Source: a virus
Reading direction: 5' to 3' (one strand)
IMG/VR virus record: IMGVR_UViG_3300010233_000020
Coordinates: 1-33,449 of that record
Length of the DNA stretch: 33,449 nucleotides
Shown here: positions 1 to 5,966 of the stretch, one piece after another
Layout of the letters: each line of letters starts with the position of its first letter
Numbering within the stretch: the stretch's first letter is position 1
Program-made: the position numbers and the translations under genes
The notes under the pieces: model-generated
Database searches by the model: none
The model's input: only the letters and a program-made list of their open reading frames with translations
What the model was told of the DNA's origin: nothing

Positions 1-116
1 GACTATCATTCTCTACAGTCACTTTTCCGGTCCTCCAGACAGGAGAGTGAAGATTGTTTGGTGTCTTAGCCGCCAAGCATTAACACCATTCAATCAGGGA
101 GTGTCACTGACACAGG

Positions 117-149
117 GCCGGGGAGGACTTCAAACTCTCCGGCTTTTTC
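117..149 (+). terminator. Rho-independent terminator
   Basis: A 9-bp stem (GCCGGGGAG at 117-125 with CTCTCCGGC at 135-143, one G-U pair) with a 9-nt loop is followed directly by TTTTT. It should end plus-strand transcription entering from left of the window. Nothing in 1-116 reads as a gene on either strand that I can support. Confidence 0.8.
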
Positions 150-160
150 AATGAGTTGAC

Positions 161-177
161 TGTAAAACTTCTTTACA
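161..177. promoter_or_regulatory. Dyad symmetry upstream of the first gene
   Basis: TGTAAA (161-166) and TTTACA (172-177) form a perfect 6-bp inverted repeat with a 5-nt spacer. It lies just behind a TTGACT box at 156-161 and 24 bp before the start codon at 201. The position fits an operator, but this is inference; no matching -10 box is seen at the usual distance. Confidence 0.35.
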
Positions 178-200
178 TTTTTCGTCAATAGGACTTCACG

Positions 201-473
201 ATGACCAAACAGGAAATCAAGACTCTGATCGAATCCGATGACAAGCTCCAGTGGCGGGCTGCTGTCCTGTTCGCTGAAATCTCGGAATACGATCATCTCG
301 ATAAGACTGGATACAACCTCTCCGACAAGGAATTCCGCAATCTCATCACTCAGAAGATCAAGGAATTCCCTCAGATCGTCATTAACAGACAACTGGAGGA
401 AGCAGAGGGAAAAGTCTCACTCCTGCAAGACCTTGAAAGACGAGTAAGGAGACTGGAAGACAAATTACCATGA
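201..473 (+). CDS. Hypothetical small alpha-helical protein
   Basis: This 90-residue protein is not recognised. It is rich in charged residues and the C-terminal third (about residues 65-90, with the EEAEGKVSLLQDLERRVRRL segment) reads as a short amphipathic coiled coil that could mediate oligomerisation. The ATG at 201 is preceded by AGGA eight bases upstream. The stop codon overlaps the start of the next gene as ATGA, so the two are almost certainly translationally coupled. It lies after a terminator and a dyad repeat, so it is probably the first gene of its transcript. No membrane segment, signal peptide or cysteine motif is present. Confidence 0.8.
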   Translation: MTKQEIKTLIESDDKLQWRAAVLFAEISEYDHLDKTGYNLSDKEFRNLITQKIKEFPQIVINRQLEEAEGKVSLLQDLERRVRRLEDKLP

Positions 474-979
474 CCGAACTCATCAACCTTCGAGACAAAT
501 CGAATAGATATGACCCTCTCGCCTATCTTGCTGCTGGAGACCAGCTAGACGACTTCGGGGAGGGTGATGGTACTCTCCTCAGACGACAGGGATATCTCCT
601 GCAAGTCGTTTTCGACTTACTCTGGATCAATGGAACAAATAACCTTGTCTCATTCCTCAAGGGAGATGCTTCAAAACATACGGATGAATTCCTTGTGCAA
701 GCTCGCTATCGTCCAACCTACATCGAATTAGTCATCTGTCCGAGAGCATTAGTGAAAGCGAGAGTGTATGGTCGTCTGATGCGATCCTGCTTGCAGGAGG
801 ACGGAAAGAAGACTCACGGAAAGGAATACATCGTCAAGCGAACCTTCGAGCTACTAGCGAAGATGGATCAGGAGATTGAGAAAAGCAGATTTGAACAGAA
901 GGAAGCAGCAATGAGAACAATCATGAATAACGCTATCAATCAGGTCAAATCAGGTCTCCCTTTTCAATCCGTCATGTGA
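470..979 (+). CDS. Hypothetical protein coupled to the preceding gene
   Basis: The 169-residue product is not recognised. It looks soluble and mixed alpha/beta, with a hydrophobic stretch LLQVVFDLLWI around residues 42-52 and a lysine/glutamate-rich helical C-terminus from about residue 125. There are only two cysteines, so no zinc site is apparent. The start ATG overlaps the upstream stop (ATGA), which sets the start and argues for coupled expression. The gene ends 16 bp before a strong hairpin at 995-1038 that probably closes this two-gene unit. Confidence 0.8.
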   Translation: MTELINLRDKSNRYDPLAYLAAGDQLDDFGEGDGTLLRRQGYLLQVVFDLLWINGTNNLVSFLKGDASKHTDEFLVQARYRPTYIELVICPRALVKARVYGRLMRSCLQEDGKKTHGKEYIVKRTFELLAKMDQEIEKSRFEQKEAAMRTIMNNAINQVKSGLPFQSVM

Positions 980-994
980 ACAACTGTATCCCAT

Positions 995-1047
995 TCAGAA
1001 TGCGTTGAGGAGGGGAAATCCCTTCCGACGCATTCTGACTCGCTTTT
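995..1047 (+). terminator. Strong hairpin after the two-gene unit
   Basis: TCAGAATGCGT (995-1005) and ACGCATTCTGA (1028-1038) are perfect 11-bp inverted repeats; inside them GGAGGGG pairs with CCCTTCC around an AAAT loop. TTTT follows at 1043-1046. The right arm is also the first part of the dispersed intergenic element that runs to 1094, so the hairpin may have a second role. Confidence 0.6.
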
Positions 1048-1094
1048 CCCCTCTCTGCTCGTTTTAGACGCTGTTTTGTGACAGCAAACGCATG
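1028..1094 (+). repeat. Dispersed intergenic element, copy 1
   Basis: One of six related non-coding segments. The shared pattern is ACGCATTC, a GAxTCG block, TTTT, a variable CT/G-rich block, TTTTAGACRCTGTTTTGTGA, then YAGCAAACGYATG. Other copies are at 3690-3727, 11339-11400, 17174-17241, 20943-21009 and 25201-25267. This copy lies between two plus-strand units, upstream of the promoter at 1165. Function unknown. Confidence 0.7.
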
Positions 1095-1164
1095 TCCTGA
1101 CATTCCTTCCCCTCTCCACTCTGGACAGACAGGAGAGGAATTCCAGAAAATCCGGGAAAGTGGT

Positions 1165-1193
1165 TTGACTTCCCGATTTTGTGGTGCATAGTT
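1165..1193 (+). promoter_or_regulatory. TTTGACTT-type promoter 1
   Basis: TTGACT (1165-1170) is followed after 17 bases by ATAGTT (1188-1193); read as CATAGT the spacing is 16. Six sites in this window share this layout, all on the plus strand and all ahead of genes. This copy is nearly identical across 30 bases to the one at 31835. The start codon of the next gene lies 36 bases beyond the -10-like box. Confidence 0.75.
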
Positions 1194-1229
1194 CATGCAG
1201 ACAGGAAACGACACAAAAGGAGACGGACG

Positions 1230-1499
1230 ATGGCACTCAACGATGTACACGCTACCAAGAGCAAACTGGTTAATGAAATCCTCGACAATCCGACCTACAT
1301 GCCAGACTCGATAATCCGGCAACGTCTGTTCTATAAACTCGTCACAATGGCGAAAGACGACCTCGCCTGTCTCAAGATGCTGATCGACCTCAAGATTCAA
1401 GATGCGGTGGAACACAAGGATGATTGCCCGAAGTGCAAGGGAACGGGACATGATTCCGAATTCCAAACCTGCGATAGCTGTCACGGAACTGGCAAGTAA
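1230..1499 (+). CDS. Small protein with DnaJ-type zinc motif
   Basis: An 89-residue protein ending in two CxxCxGxG knuckles (CPKCKGTG and CDSCHGTG, about residues 66-88), the zinc-binding pattern of the DnaJ cysteine-rich region. The N-terminal 60 residues are helical and unrecognised. There is no J domain, so this is not a DnaJ co-chaperone; a role in protein or nucleic-acid contact through the zinc knuckle is inference. The start ATG at 1230 follows AAGGAGACGGACG; an in-frame upstream start lies before the promoter and is rejected. It is the first of five consecutive cysteine-rich proteins. Confidence 0.85.
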   Translation: MALNDVHATKSKLVNEILDNPTYMPDSIIRQRLFYKLVTMAKDDLACLKMLIDLKIQDAVEHKDDCPKCKGTGHDSEFQTCDSCHGTGK

Positions 1500-1549
1500 C
1501 CTGACAAAATGACAGGAAAAAGAAAACCAAGAATTCGCCCAATTCTGGT

Positions 1550-1578
1550 TTGACTTTTCGTTTTCATGAGCAAGAGTT
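1550..1578 (+). promoter_or_regulatory. TTTGACTT-type promoter 2
   Basis: TTGACT (1550-1555), 17-base spacer, AGAGTT (1573-1578), 35 bases before the start at 1614. The upstream AATTCTGG and the spacer CATGAGCA are shared with the copy at 17330. Confidence 0.75.
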
Positions 1579-1613
1579 GATTGTTCAGGAAACGACACTC
1601 AGGGAGAACTCAG

Positions 1614-2102
1614 ATGAAGACTTCAACTCAGACGACTGTTTTCGAGACGGAAGTTTGCTCCCGCTGTGGTGGAAGCGGTCAGTATTCCTACTGTCAGATG
1701 TACGGAACGACATGCTTTCAGTGTCAGGGCAAGCGAAACGTCTTCACGAAACGGGGAACGGAAGCATCTCGCTATCTGACGGAGCTTCGCTCCCGCAAGG
1801 CGTCTGAGTTGAAAATCGGAGATGTGATTCAGTACAAGGGACTTCAGAAAGCTGTCTGGGTCACAATCACGAAGATCGAATCCTATGACAACAGCAACAG
1901 TCACAGCTATGTCAACGGGGTCGAAATTCCGCAGCGAACGGACCTGCTCAGTATCTCAACGAGTTTCGTTCGACTGTCGGGGATTGCTCCCGAAGACATG
2001 ATCCGGGTGCGTCAGACAGAGGAGCAGAGCAAGGAAACGCTCAAGCTCGCTCTGGAGTATCAGAATACGCTGACGAAAGCCGGGACTGTTCGCAAGAGCT
2101 AA
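1614..2102 (+). CDS. Zinc-ribbon protein, DnaJ-like cysteine motif at N-terminus
   Basis: A 162-residue protein with CSRCGGSGxY (about residues 15-24) and CFQCQGK (about 34-40), i.e. one four-cysteine zinc site of CxxCxGxG type. The middle (about 68-125) is beta-rich, with the IGDVIQYKG turn and a serine/asparagine-rich loop; the C-terminus is helical. This layout is seen in many uncharacterised phage and planctomycete proteins, but I cannot name a family. The ATG at 1614 follows AGGGAGAACTCAG. It sits behind its own promoter and heads a tightly packed run to 3179. Confidence 0.85.
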   Translation: MKTSTQTTVFETEVCSRCGGSGQYSYCQMYGTTCFQCQGKRNVFTKRGTEASRYLTELRSRKASELKIGDVIQYKGLQKAVWVTITKIESYDNSNSHSYVNGVEIPQRTDLLSISTSFVRLSGIAPEDMIRVRQTEEQSKETLKLALEYQNTLTKAGTVRKS

Positions 2103-2138
2103 TCCCCTCTCAATCGCCCTCTTCTCGGAGACACAATC

Positions 2139-2495
2139 ATGATTCTTCCCGAAATCGGTGTTGCTCTCAATCGTCGTCACTACGCTTGCTGGGGAGCGGA
2201 TACGCTAGAGGAGGCACTCCCGAAAGTCTGTCCCTGCTGCGGAGCGAAACTCCTCAAGGGGATGATGGGACAACCTGTCATGCTGTACGAATGTGGTGCG
2301 AAATACACAAACAAACCGCAGGGACAGACACATACGGACGTGTACTACGGTATCTGTCCGGCAAGGGTCGATCCGTGGATTTGCGAGAAGGCTGGACTTG
2401 CTCCCGACACTCCTCCGGGTATCGTCGCGGACAAGCTCGCTGATATGGGACTGACGGAAGAGGAAGCACTCGTCAAAATGTCATGCAAGGTGTAA
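2139..2495 (+). CDS. Cysteine-rich hypothetical protein
   Basis: This 118-residue protein is not recognised. It has a CPCCG motif (about residues 31-35) plus further cysteines in YECGAK, GICPAR and PWICEK, so at least one and perhaps two structural zinc sites are likely. The C-terminal 30 residues form an acidic helical pair. The ATG at 2139 follows GGAGACACAATC. It ends three bases before the next start and is probably co-transcribed with the zinc proteins on both sides. Confidence 0.8.
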   Translation: MILPEIGVALNRRHYACWGADTLEEALPKVCPCCGAKLLKGMMGQPVMLYECGAKYTNKPQGQTHTDVYYGICPARVDPWICEKAGLAPDTPPGIVADKLADMGLTEEEALVKMSCKV

Positions 2496-2497
2496 TC

Positions 2498-2686
2498 ATG
2501 GAAAACGTCAGACGCTCTATCATTCGAGAGAATGCGGAAAAGGACCCAAACTACTGTCCCTACTGTCTCCGCTGTAGTGGACTGGTGAGAATGCTCAAGA
2601 TTGCTCCCCTGCTCTGGAAATGCAAGTGCGGAGCGATCCACGATGAGCGGACAATCAAACAGGAAAGGGAATCAACGAATGGATAG
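2498..2686 (+). CDS. Small double-CxxC zinc-ribbon protein
   Basis: A 62-residue protein made almost entirely of a treble-clef or zinc-ribbon-like module: CPYCLRC (about residues 20-26) and CKCGAIH (about 43-49). Such miniature ribbons often bind nucleic acid or protein partners, but no family can be assigned. I start it at 2498 (ENVRRSII); an upstream in-frame ATG at 2483 would put the start inside the preceding gene. Its end overlaps the SprT start by eight bases, suggesting coupled translation. Confidence 0.75.
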   Translation: MENVRRSIIRENAEKDPNYCPYCLRCSGLVRMLKIAPLLWKCKCGAIHDERTIKQERESTNG

Positions 2687-3179
2687 CTTCACTTCCGATC
2701 AGAAACAGACGACAGCAGCGAAAACGATCTATCCTCACAACGTCGCTTCCGTCGCTCGTTCGCTGATGAACCAATGGGGACTCGGAACATGGACGTTCAA
2801 ACTCGACAACGCCAAGAGGCGAGCGGGAGTGTGCAGATACTCCCGACGAGTCATCAGTCTGTCTCGTTACTATGTTCAGCACAACAGCGATGAGGATGTG
2901 CTGGACACTTTGAAACATGAAATCAGTCATGCCCTAGCAGGACCAGGAACGCATCACGGACCCATCTGGAAAGCAATGTGCAGGAAGGTAGGATGCCGTC
3001 CTGTTCGCTGCTACGACAGCAAGCAAGTCAAGATGCCCGAACCCAAGTTGAAAGCAGTCTGCGGGGGGTGCCAGAAGACATTCACTCGTCATCGACAGAC
3101 GGGAAGGGGAAAGTGGCGATATTGTATCACTTGCGGACCTGAGAAGGGACGCTTGAATTTTTCCTGCAATCCCGTTTGA
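2679..3179 (+). CDS. SprT-like zinc metallopeptidase
   Basis: This 166-residue protein has the SprT/Spartan active site: H80-E81-I-S-H84, with H92/H93 nine residues later as the third zinc ligand (GTHHGPIW), and a C-terminal zinc ribbon (C128, C131, C149, C152). Family knowledge: SprT/SPRTN proteases act in or near DNA metabolism, and SPRTN cleaves DNA-protein crosslinks; a similar role here is inference. The N-terminal half has the expected helical layout, and length is typical. The start ATG at 2679 follows AGGAAAGGG. Of its 13 glycine codons, 11 are GGA and none is GGC or GGT, unlike a high-GC host. Its stop codon lies inside the next promoter's -35 region. Confidence 0.9.
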   Translation: MDSFTSDQKQTTAAKTIYPHNVASVARSLMNQWGLGTWTFKLDNAKRRAGVCRYSRRVISLSRYYVQHNSDEDVLDTLKHEISHALAGPGTHHGPIWKAMCRKVGCRPVRCYDSKQVKMPEPKLKAVCGGCQKTFTRHRQTGRGKWRYCITCGPEKGRLNFSCNPV

Positions 3180-3204
3180 CTTCCGCTGTCCGTGTGCAAG
3201 AGTT
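3176..3204 (+). promoter_or_regulatory. TTTGACTT-type promoter 3
   Basis: TTGACT (3176-3181) overlaps the SprT stop codon; after 17 bases comes AGAGTT (3199-3204), identical to promoter 2's box. Unlike the others it is followed by a 168-base leader before the next start codon at 3373. Confidence 0.7.
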
Positions 3205-3310
3205 GAGTATCGGAGCAGTATCGCGGGACAACGACCGTTGCACCGACTTCCCGCAGAAATGCGTCAGTGGAGATGAACCGCTTCTAAACGGTTCCACAAG
3301 GGAAGTGTAA
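3205..3310 (+). ncRNA. Structured leader or small RNA
   Basis: Between promoter 3 and the gene at 3373 there are two clear hairpins. GCGGGA pairs with TCCCGC (about 3222-3253) enclosing CAAC/GTTG, and GAACCG pairs with CGGTTC around an eight-base loop (about 3276-3295). No start codon with a ribosome site occurs in it. It could be a 5' regulatory leader or an independent small RNA; no known riboswitch is recognised. Confidence 0.4.
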
Positions 3311-3372
3311 GACTGTGAATAAGGGCAATACTGTACTGCTTCGTTATTTCTCACAACAAGGAAAACTCAATC

Positions 3373-3621
3373 ATGGACCAAGTGCAACGAGTCTACAATG
3401 CTCTGAAACATGCTGCTGAACAAGTGGGGATAGCCAATTATCGAGCGGGACTGTACAAGGGAACCTATCGAAAGGGGAAACTTGTCAGAGGCTATTCCAT
3501 CACTCAGGAACATGCCGATTTGGTGGAAGCAATGGATAAAGTATCAAGAGGGACAATGACGCCAGAAGAGGGAATGGCACTTGTCAACAGTTATGACGTG
3601 ATGCAACAACGCTTCCCATAA
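3373..3621 (+). CDS. Hypothetical small soluble protein
   Basis: An 82-residue protein with no recognised family. It appears helical: residues 1-20 and about 45-80 form amphipathic helices separated by a basic, tyrosine-rich turn (NYRAGLYKGTYRKGKLVRGY). No cysteines or membrane segments. AAGGAAAACTCAATC precedes the ATG. It is the only gene between promoter 3 and the bidirectional terminator at 3646-3681, so it forms a single-gene unit with a long structured leader. Confidence 0.75.
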   Translation: MDQVQRVYNALKHAAEQVGIANYRAGLYKGTYRKGKLVRGYSITQEHADLVEAMDKVSRGTMTPEEGMALVNSYDVMQQRFP

Positions 3622-3645
3622 TGACAAAACCACGTCCAGAAACAC

Positions 3646-3681
3646 AAGAGGGAGCAGAAATGGAATCTGGCTCCCTCTTTT
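3646..3681. terminator. Bidirectional terminator
   Basis: AAGAGGGAGC (3646-3655) and GCTCCCTCTT (3670-3679) form a perfect 10-bp stem with a 14-base loop, followed on the plus strand by TTTT and on the minus strand by TTGTG. It separates the plus unit ending at 3621 from the minus array ending at 3704. Confidence 0.85.
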
Positions 3682-3689
3682 CGTTGATC

Positions 3690-3727
3690 GTCGCTTTTAG
3701 ACACTATTCTGTAACGGGAATAGATGC
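3690..3727 (+). repeat. Dispersed intergenic element, copy 6 (partial)
   Basis: Carries the TCGCTTTTAGACACTATTCT core followed by GTAACGGGAATAGATGC, matching the second half of the six-copy element. It overlaps the last codons of the minus-strand gene at 3704-3910, so this copy is partly coding. Confidence 0.5.
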
Positions 3728-3910
3728 TTCCTGCTGATGCTCTTCTCTCCAGATCAATACGCATTCATGATGAGCTTGCTGAAACTCCGCAGCGAGTTTC
3801 TCCGTCAGATATACTCTTCCTGAATAATCTGGAACTCCGCCACCATTAATAAATGTTCCTGATTCCGCTCGAAATGTCGCACCACATGGACAGGACAGAT
3901 TGATAATCAT
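3704..3910 (-). CDS. Hypothetical small protein, last gene of the minus array
   Basis: A 68-residue protein beginning IINLSCPCGATFRAESG; a single CxC near the N-terminus is the only motif. The remainder resembles a short beta-hairpin followed by a helix with a histidine/glutamate-rich tail. I start it at 3910, where the ATG has AGGAG eight bases upstream; a longer in-frame start at 3976 would lie inside the tRNA and is rejected. It follows tRNA-Gly by 17 bases and is the last minus gene before the terminator at 3646-3681. Confidence 0.75.
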   Translation of the reverse strand: MIINLSCPCGATFRAESGTFINGGGVPDYSGRVYLTEKLAAEFQQAHHECVLIWREEHQQEASIPVTE

Positions 3911-3927
3911 TGATTCATTCTCCTGAT

Positions 3928-3998
3928 TACGGGCGGGGAGAATTGAACTCCCGTCATCAGTTTGGAAAACTGACACTCTACCATTGAGCTACACCCGC
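3928..3998 (-). tRNA. tRNA-Gly (anticodon UCC)
   Basis: A complete 71-base cloverleaf: acceptor GCGGGTG/CGCCCGT (one G-U at each end region), D arm GCTC-AATGGTA-GAGT, anticodon arm TCAGT-TTTCCAA-ACTGA giving anticodon TCC, short variable loop TGAC, T arm GGGAG-TTCAATT-CTCCC, discriminator A. CCA is not encoded. It reads GGA, the favoured glycine codon of this DNA. It sits inside the minus-strand operon between 4004 and 3910, so it is probably excised from an mRNA. Confidence 0.95.
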
Positions 3999-4003
3999 AT
4001 GAC

Positions 4004-4459
4004 TTAACTCTGTTTGATCTTGCTCCTCAGTTTCTCCGTCTCTTCCTCAGAGTAGAGCAGATTTCCGTCCCCCTGTCGGACGTAGACTTCATCAACCACG
4101 ATTGTCTTCGCTCCTGTTGGCATCCGGGAATCAACCTCAAACATCGTATCGTCTGACTTTCCCCCGACACAGTTGACCATGCAGGAGCCTACTCGCTCCT
4201 GAATGTTGATCCTGTCCTCCAGCTCCCGGATTGCTCGCTTTGCTGCTACTTCCTCTGCTTTCTTCTCGAATGGATTGAAAACGATAGCTTGCTGTTGTCC
4301 CTCTGCTGCTTTGACTGCGGAGCGGAGTTGTCGGACAAACCCAATCACAGTAGAGATGATGGCTACATTGTCTGTCAATTCATAGATAGTACCTCCCTTT
4401 TCTCTACAATCACTTTCCATCTGAGTAGCGATTTCATGAATAGCATCAGACAGAGCCAT
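4004..4459 (-). CDS. Hypothetical helical protein
   Basis: A 151-residue protein, not recognised. Residues 1-100 are predicted helical with an alanine/glutamate/arginine-rich stretch (KKAEEVAAKRAIRELEDRIN, about 63-82) suggestive of a coiled coil. The C-terminus has a short beta segment and an acidic tail. The ATG at 4459 overlaps the end of the upstream gene by 14 bases; a longer start at 4510 would deepen that overlap to 65 bases and is disfavoured. It immediately precedes tRNA-Gly. Confidence 0.75.
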   Translation of the reverse strand: MALSDAIHEIATQMESDCREKGGTIYELTDNVAIISTVIGFVRQLRSAVKAAEGQQQAIVFNPFEKKAEEVAAKRAIRELEDRINIQERVGSCMVNCVGGKSDDTMFEVDSRMPTGAKTIVVDEVYVRQGDGNLLYSEEETEKLRSKIKQS

Positions 4460-4616
4460 TGGTTGCGTTCTCCTTTTCCTGATGTTCCTTATTTCGCTTA
4501 TCCACTTCATCCATCATTTTGAGGACTCGCCCGTAGGCGTGAGCATTCCCCAAACAGTAACCTATCAAAAAAATGATAATGGCAAGGATCATTCCACAAA
4601 TAACGAATCCGATCAT
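4446..4616 (-). CDS. Tiny single-pass membrane protein
   Basis: A 56-residue protein with one strong transmembrane helix (about residues 2-22, IGFVICGMILAIIIFLIGYC) followed by a highly charged cytoplasmic-type tail (KMMDEVDKRNKEHQEKENAT). This is the layout of small phage membrane proteins such as holin accessories or superinfection-exclusion peptides, but no family is assigned. The start at 4616 overlaps the upstream stop (ATGA). It shares its layout, and loosely its 'G-x-L-G-x-x-x-A...VLKxMxx' segment, with the gene at 4613-4783, so the two may be duplicates. Confidence 0.75.
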   Translation of the reverse strand: MIGFVICGMILAIIIFLIGYCLGNAHAYGRVLKMMDEVDKRNKEHQEKENATNGSV

Positions 4617-4783
4617 TGTTCCTCTCCTGTTCGCTTCCACCAATCGGCATTGTCCACATCAGGTTTCTTTTCCATTACTTTGAGAATTTCCATGAAGTTG
4701 ATTCGAGCAAGTCTGTGACCCCAGAGCATCCCTGCGAGAAATGCAGCAACGATCATGCAGAGAGTAAAAAGTACATCATCCAT
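4613..4783 (-). CDS. Tiny single-pass membrane protein
   Basis: A 56-residue product with an N-terminal transmembrane helix (about residues 5-22, LFTLCMIVAAFLAGMLWG) and a charged C-terminus ending in DWWKRTGEEQ. The ATG at 4783 directly follows the upstream TAA, and its TGA overlaps the next ATG, so both borders are fixed by gene packing. Architecture matches the neighbour at 4446-4616. Function unknown; membrane localisation is the only supported statement. Confidence 0.7.
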   Translation of the reverse strand: MDDVLFTLCMIVAAFLAGMLWGHRLARINFMEILKVMEKKPDVDNADWWKRTGEEQ

Positions 4784-4870
4784 TTACTTTCTCCCTGTCC
4801 ACAAGACTCCCATGATGAATCCGAACAACATGCAAGCAGAACACATGAAAACGAGATAAACAATTCCCAT
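4784..4870 (-). CDS. 28-residue membrane peptide
   Basis: A very short gene: start ATG at 4870 within TAATG shared with the upstream stop, GGAGGATGAGTA as ribosome site, stop TAA abutting the next ATG. The product is one hydrophobic helix (GIVYLVFMCSACMLFGFIMG) with a short TGRK basic end, as expected for a membrane-inserted micropeptide. Perfect junctions on both sides are the main reason to believe it. It is one of three consecutive tiny membrane genes. Confidence 0.65.
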   Translation of the reverse strand: MGIVYLVFMCSACMLFGFIMGVLWTGRK

Positions 4871-5289
4871 TACTCATCCTCCTCGAATGGAAAGAAGATC
4901 AGATTTCCTTTTCCCTTGCATCGCTCACATTGGGGATTGACAGCACCATGAGCTACGACGCACTCGAAACAGGGCATTGTTGTACCTCCGTCTCGTTCCT
5001 CTGGTTCATCCTCTTCGTCATCCATCTCAATTGTAATCGCGGGGATTTTTTTCTTAGCATCCCGTTTCTCGAACCTATCAAGAGGGAGCTTCCCAAGAAA
5101 GTATTCATTGAGAATATGAGCAGCAGTAGTTTGTGTGTTCAACTCTGCTTTGGTTAGCTTCTGTCCGGGTATCTCCTCAATCTTCAAATCATTTGCAGCG
5201 ATGCGGGAAGCAGCTTTGTTCGCCATAAGGGTGATGTACTCAAGAGCTACTTGTACTCTCAAGGGAGGAGCTTCGCTGCGTGTGGTCAT
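4870..5289 (-). CDS. Hypothetical protein with C-terminal zinc knuckle
   Basis: A 139-residue protein. Residues 1-75 are helical and unrecognised. A strongly acidic linker (EMDDEEDEPEERD, about 88-100) leads to a zinc site C107-x2-C110 and C121-x2-C124-KGKG, the DnaJ-like CxxCxGxG form also used in the plus-strand array at 1230-2102. The ATG at 5289 has AAGGA eight bases upstream. It overlaps the end of the upstream gene by 50 bases and its own stop forms TAATG with the next start. Confidence 0.8.
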   Translation of the reverse strand: MTTRSEAPPLRVQVALEYITLMANKAASRIAANDLKIEEIPGQKLTKAELNTQTTAAHILNEYFLGKLPLDRFEKRDAKKKIPAITIEMDDEEDEPEERDGGTTMPCFECVVAHGAVNPQCERCKGKGNLIFFPFEEDE

Positions 5290-5461
5290 TCAAGTATTCC
5301 TTATCTGTGAGATTGGATGGTAAGGAAAAGTCTCGCAAGAGGAAGTCCAGCATCATCTCATGGAAGTCCACCCACTTGATTAAAGGCTGCAAAGGAGAGA
5401 TATCCCATCGGGGTTTTTCCTGTTCCTTCTCTTCTCCTTCCCCATCGTACATTGTTCTCAT
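5240..5461 (-). CDS. Hypothetical small protein
   Basis: A 73-residue protein beginning RTMYDGEGEEKEQEKPRWD; acidic N-terminus, a hydrophobic helix around residues 25-45 (WVDFHEMMLDFLLRDF) and a serine-rich C-terminus. Not recognised. The start overlaps the HNH gene's stop as ATGA. The last 50 bases overlap the next gene, which is longer than the usual overlaps here, so the C-terminus may be tolerated rather than selected. Membership of the operon is clear. Confidence 0.6.
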   Translation of the reverse strand: MRTMYDGEGEEKEQEKPRWDISPLQPLIKWVDFHEMMLDFLLRDFSLPSNLTDKEYLNDHTQRSSSLESTSSS

Positions 5462-5745
5462 GTTATTTTCGCTCGCAATTCTTCGGGAGAGAATCCGGGA
5501 AACGCTGTCCCCGTCGCATGAAATCGTTCTGCTTTCCAGTGACAATTATCCTCACCCTTCCCCGAACAGAGGGTGATTCCATTCTCCATCGTGTATCCAC
5601 CATCAGGAAGTTCATGTCTATCTACGATGTGATGGACGTTGAGGAAACAGTGCATCCGACCACACATAACACACTGGTGCTTGTCCCTGTCCATGCAGGC
5701 AATGTTGAAATTGCGTCGGAGCATTTTGAGGTTAGATTTCTTCAT
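5458..5745 (-). CDS. HNH endonuclease
   Basis: A 95-residue HNH nuclease consisting of little more than the catalytic domain. C25-x2-C28 and C60...C68-H69 supply the structural zinc; H38-H39 begins the HNH motif (VHHIVDR), N55 is the central Asn, and H69 falls where the last His of the motif is expected (NCHWKAE). Family members are nicking or cutting nucleases that act as homing enzymes or packaging cofactors. In many tailed phages a small HNH protein works with terminase; TerL is in this same minus-strand array, though about 6 kb upstream, so that link is inference. Both ends overlap neighbours (TAATG and ATGA). Confidence 0.9.
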   Translation of the reverse strand: MKKSNLKMLRRNFNIACMDRDKHQCVMCGRMHCFLNVHHIVDRHELPDGGYTMENGITLCSGKGEDNCHWKAERFHATGTAFPGFSPEELRAKIT

Positions 5746-5966
5746 TATGTAACTCGATCAAATGGGGAATTGTATTCGTTCTCCTCTTGCTCCAAACCCT
5801 TGATGTGCATTTCCGATTCCTGTCTCGTTCCGAAATAATGGGGAAGCTCAGTGTAGTTGTTGCAGTAGACTACCCATTGTTTCCCCAACCATAGTAACCA
5901 CCATACAGGGAGCAGTTCTTGGATGAGAAATAGATGTCCATTTGTGACAATTCGTCGTTGGGTCAT
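5745..5966 (-). CDS. Hypothetical small tryptophan-rich protein
   Basis: A 73-residue protein with an aromatic, hydrophobic core (LFLIQELLPVWWLLWLGKQWVV, beginning about residue 12) that could be one membrane-associated helix, followed by a hydrophilic C-terminus. Not recognised. The start at 5966 shares TGATG with the upstream stop; the stop shares TAATG with the HNH start. A longer in-frame start at 6017 would lie inside the upstream gene. Confidence 0.65.
   Translation of the reverse strand: MTQRRIVTNGHLFLIQELLPVWWLLWLGKQWVVYCNNYTELPHYFGTRQESEMHIKGLEQEENEYNSPFDRVT

Noticed and set aside
156-161. TTGACT as a seventh TTTGACTT promoter
   Set aside because: There is no -10-like box 16-18 bases downstream and the surrounding bases do not match the six-copy pattern.
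972-1598. 208-codon minus-strand frame
   Set aside because: Opposes the zinc-knuckle gene at 1230, promoter 1 and the hairpin at 995; composition is non-protein-like.
3911-3976. N-terminal extension of the gene at 3704-3910
   Set aside because: These codons lie within tRNA-Gly; the internal ATG at 3910 has a good ribosome site.
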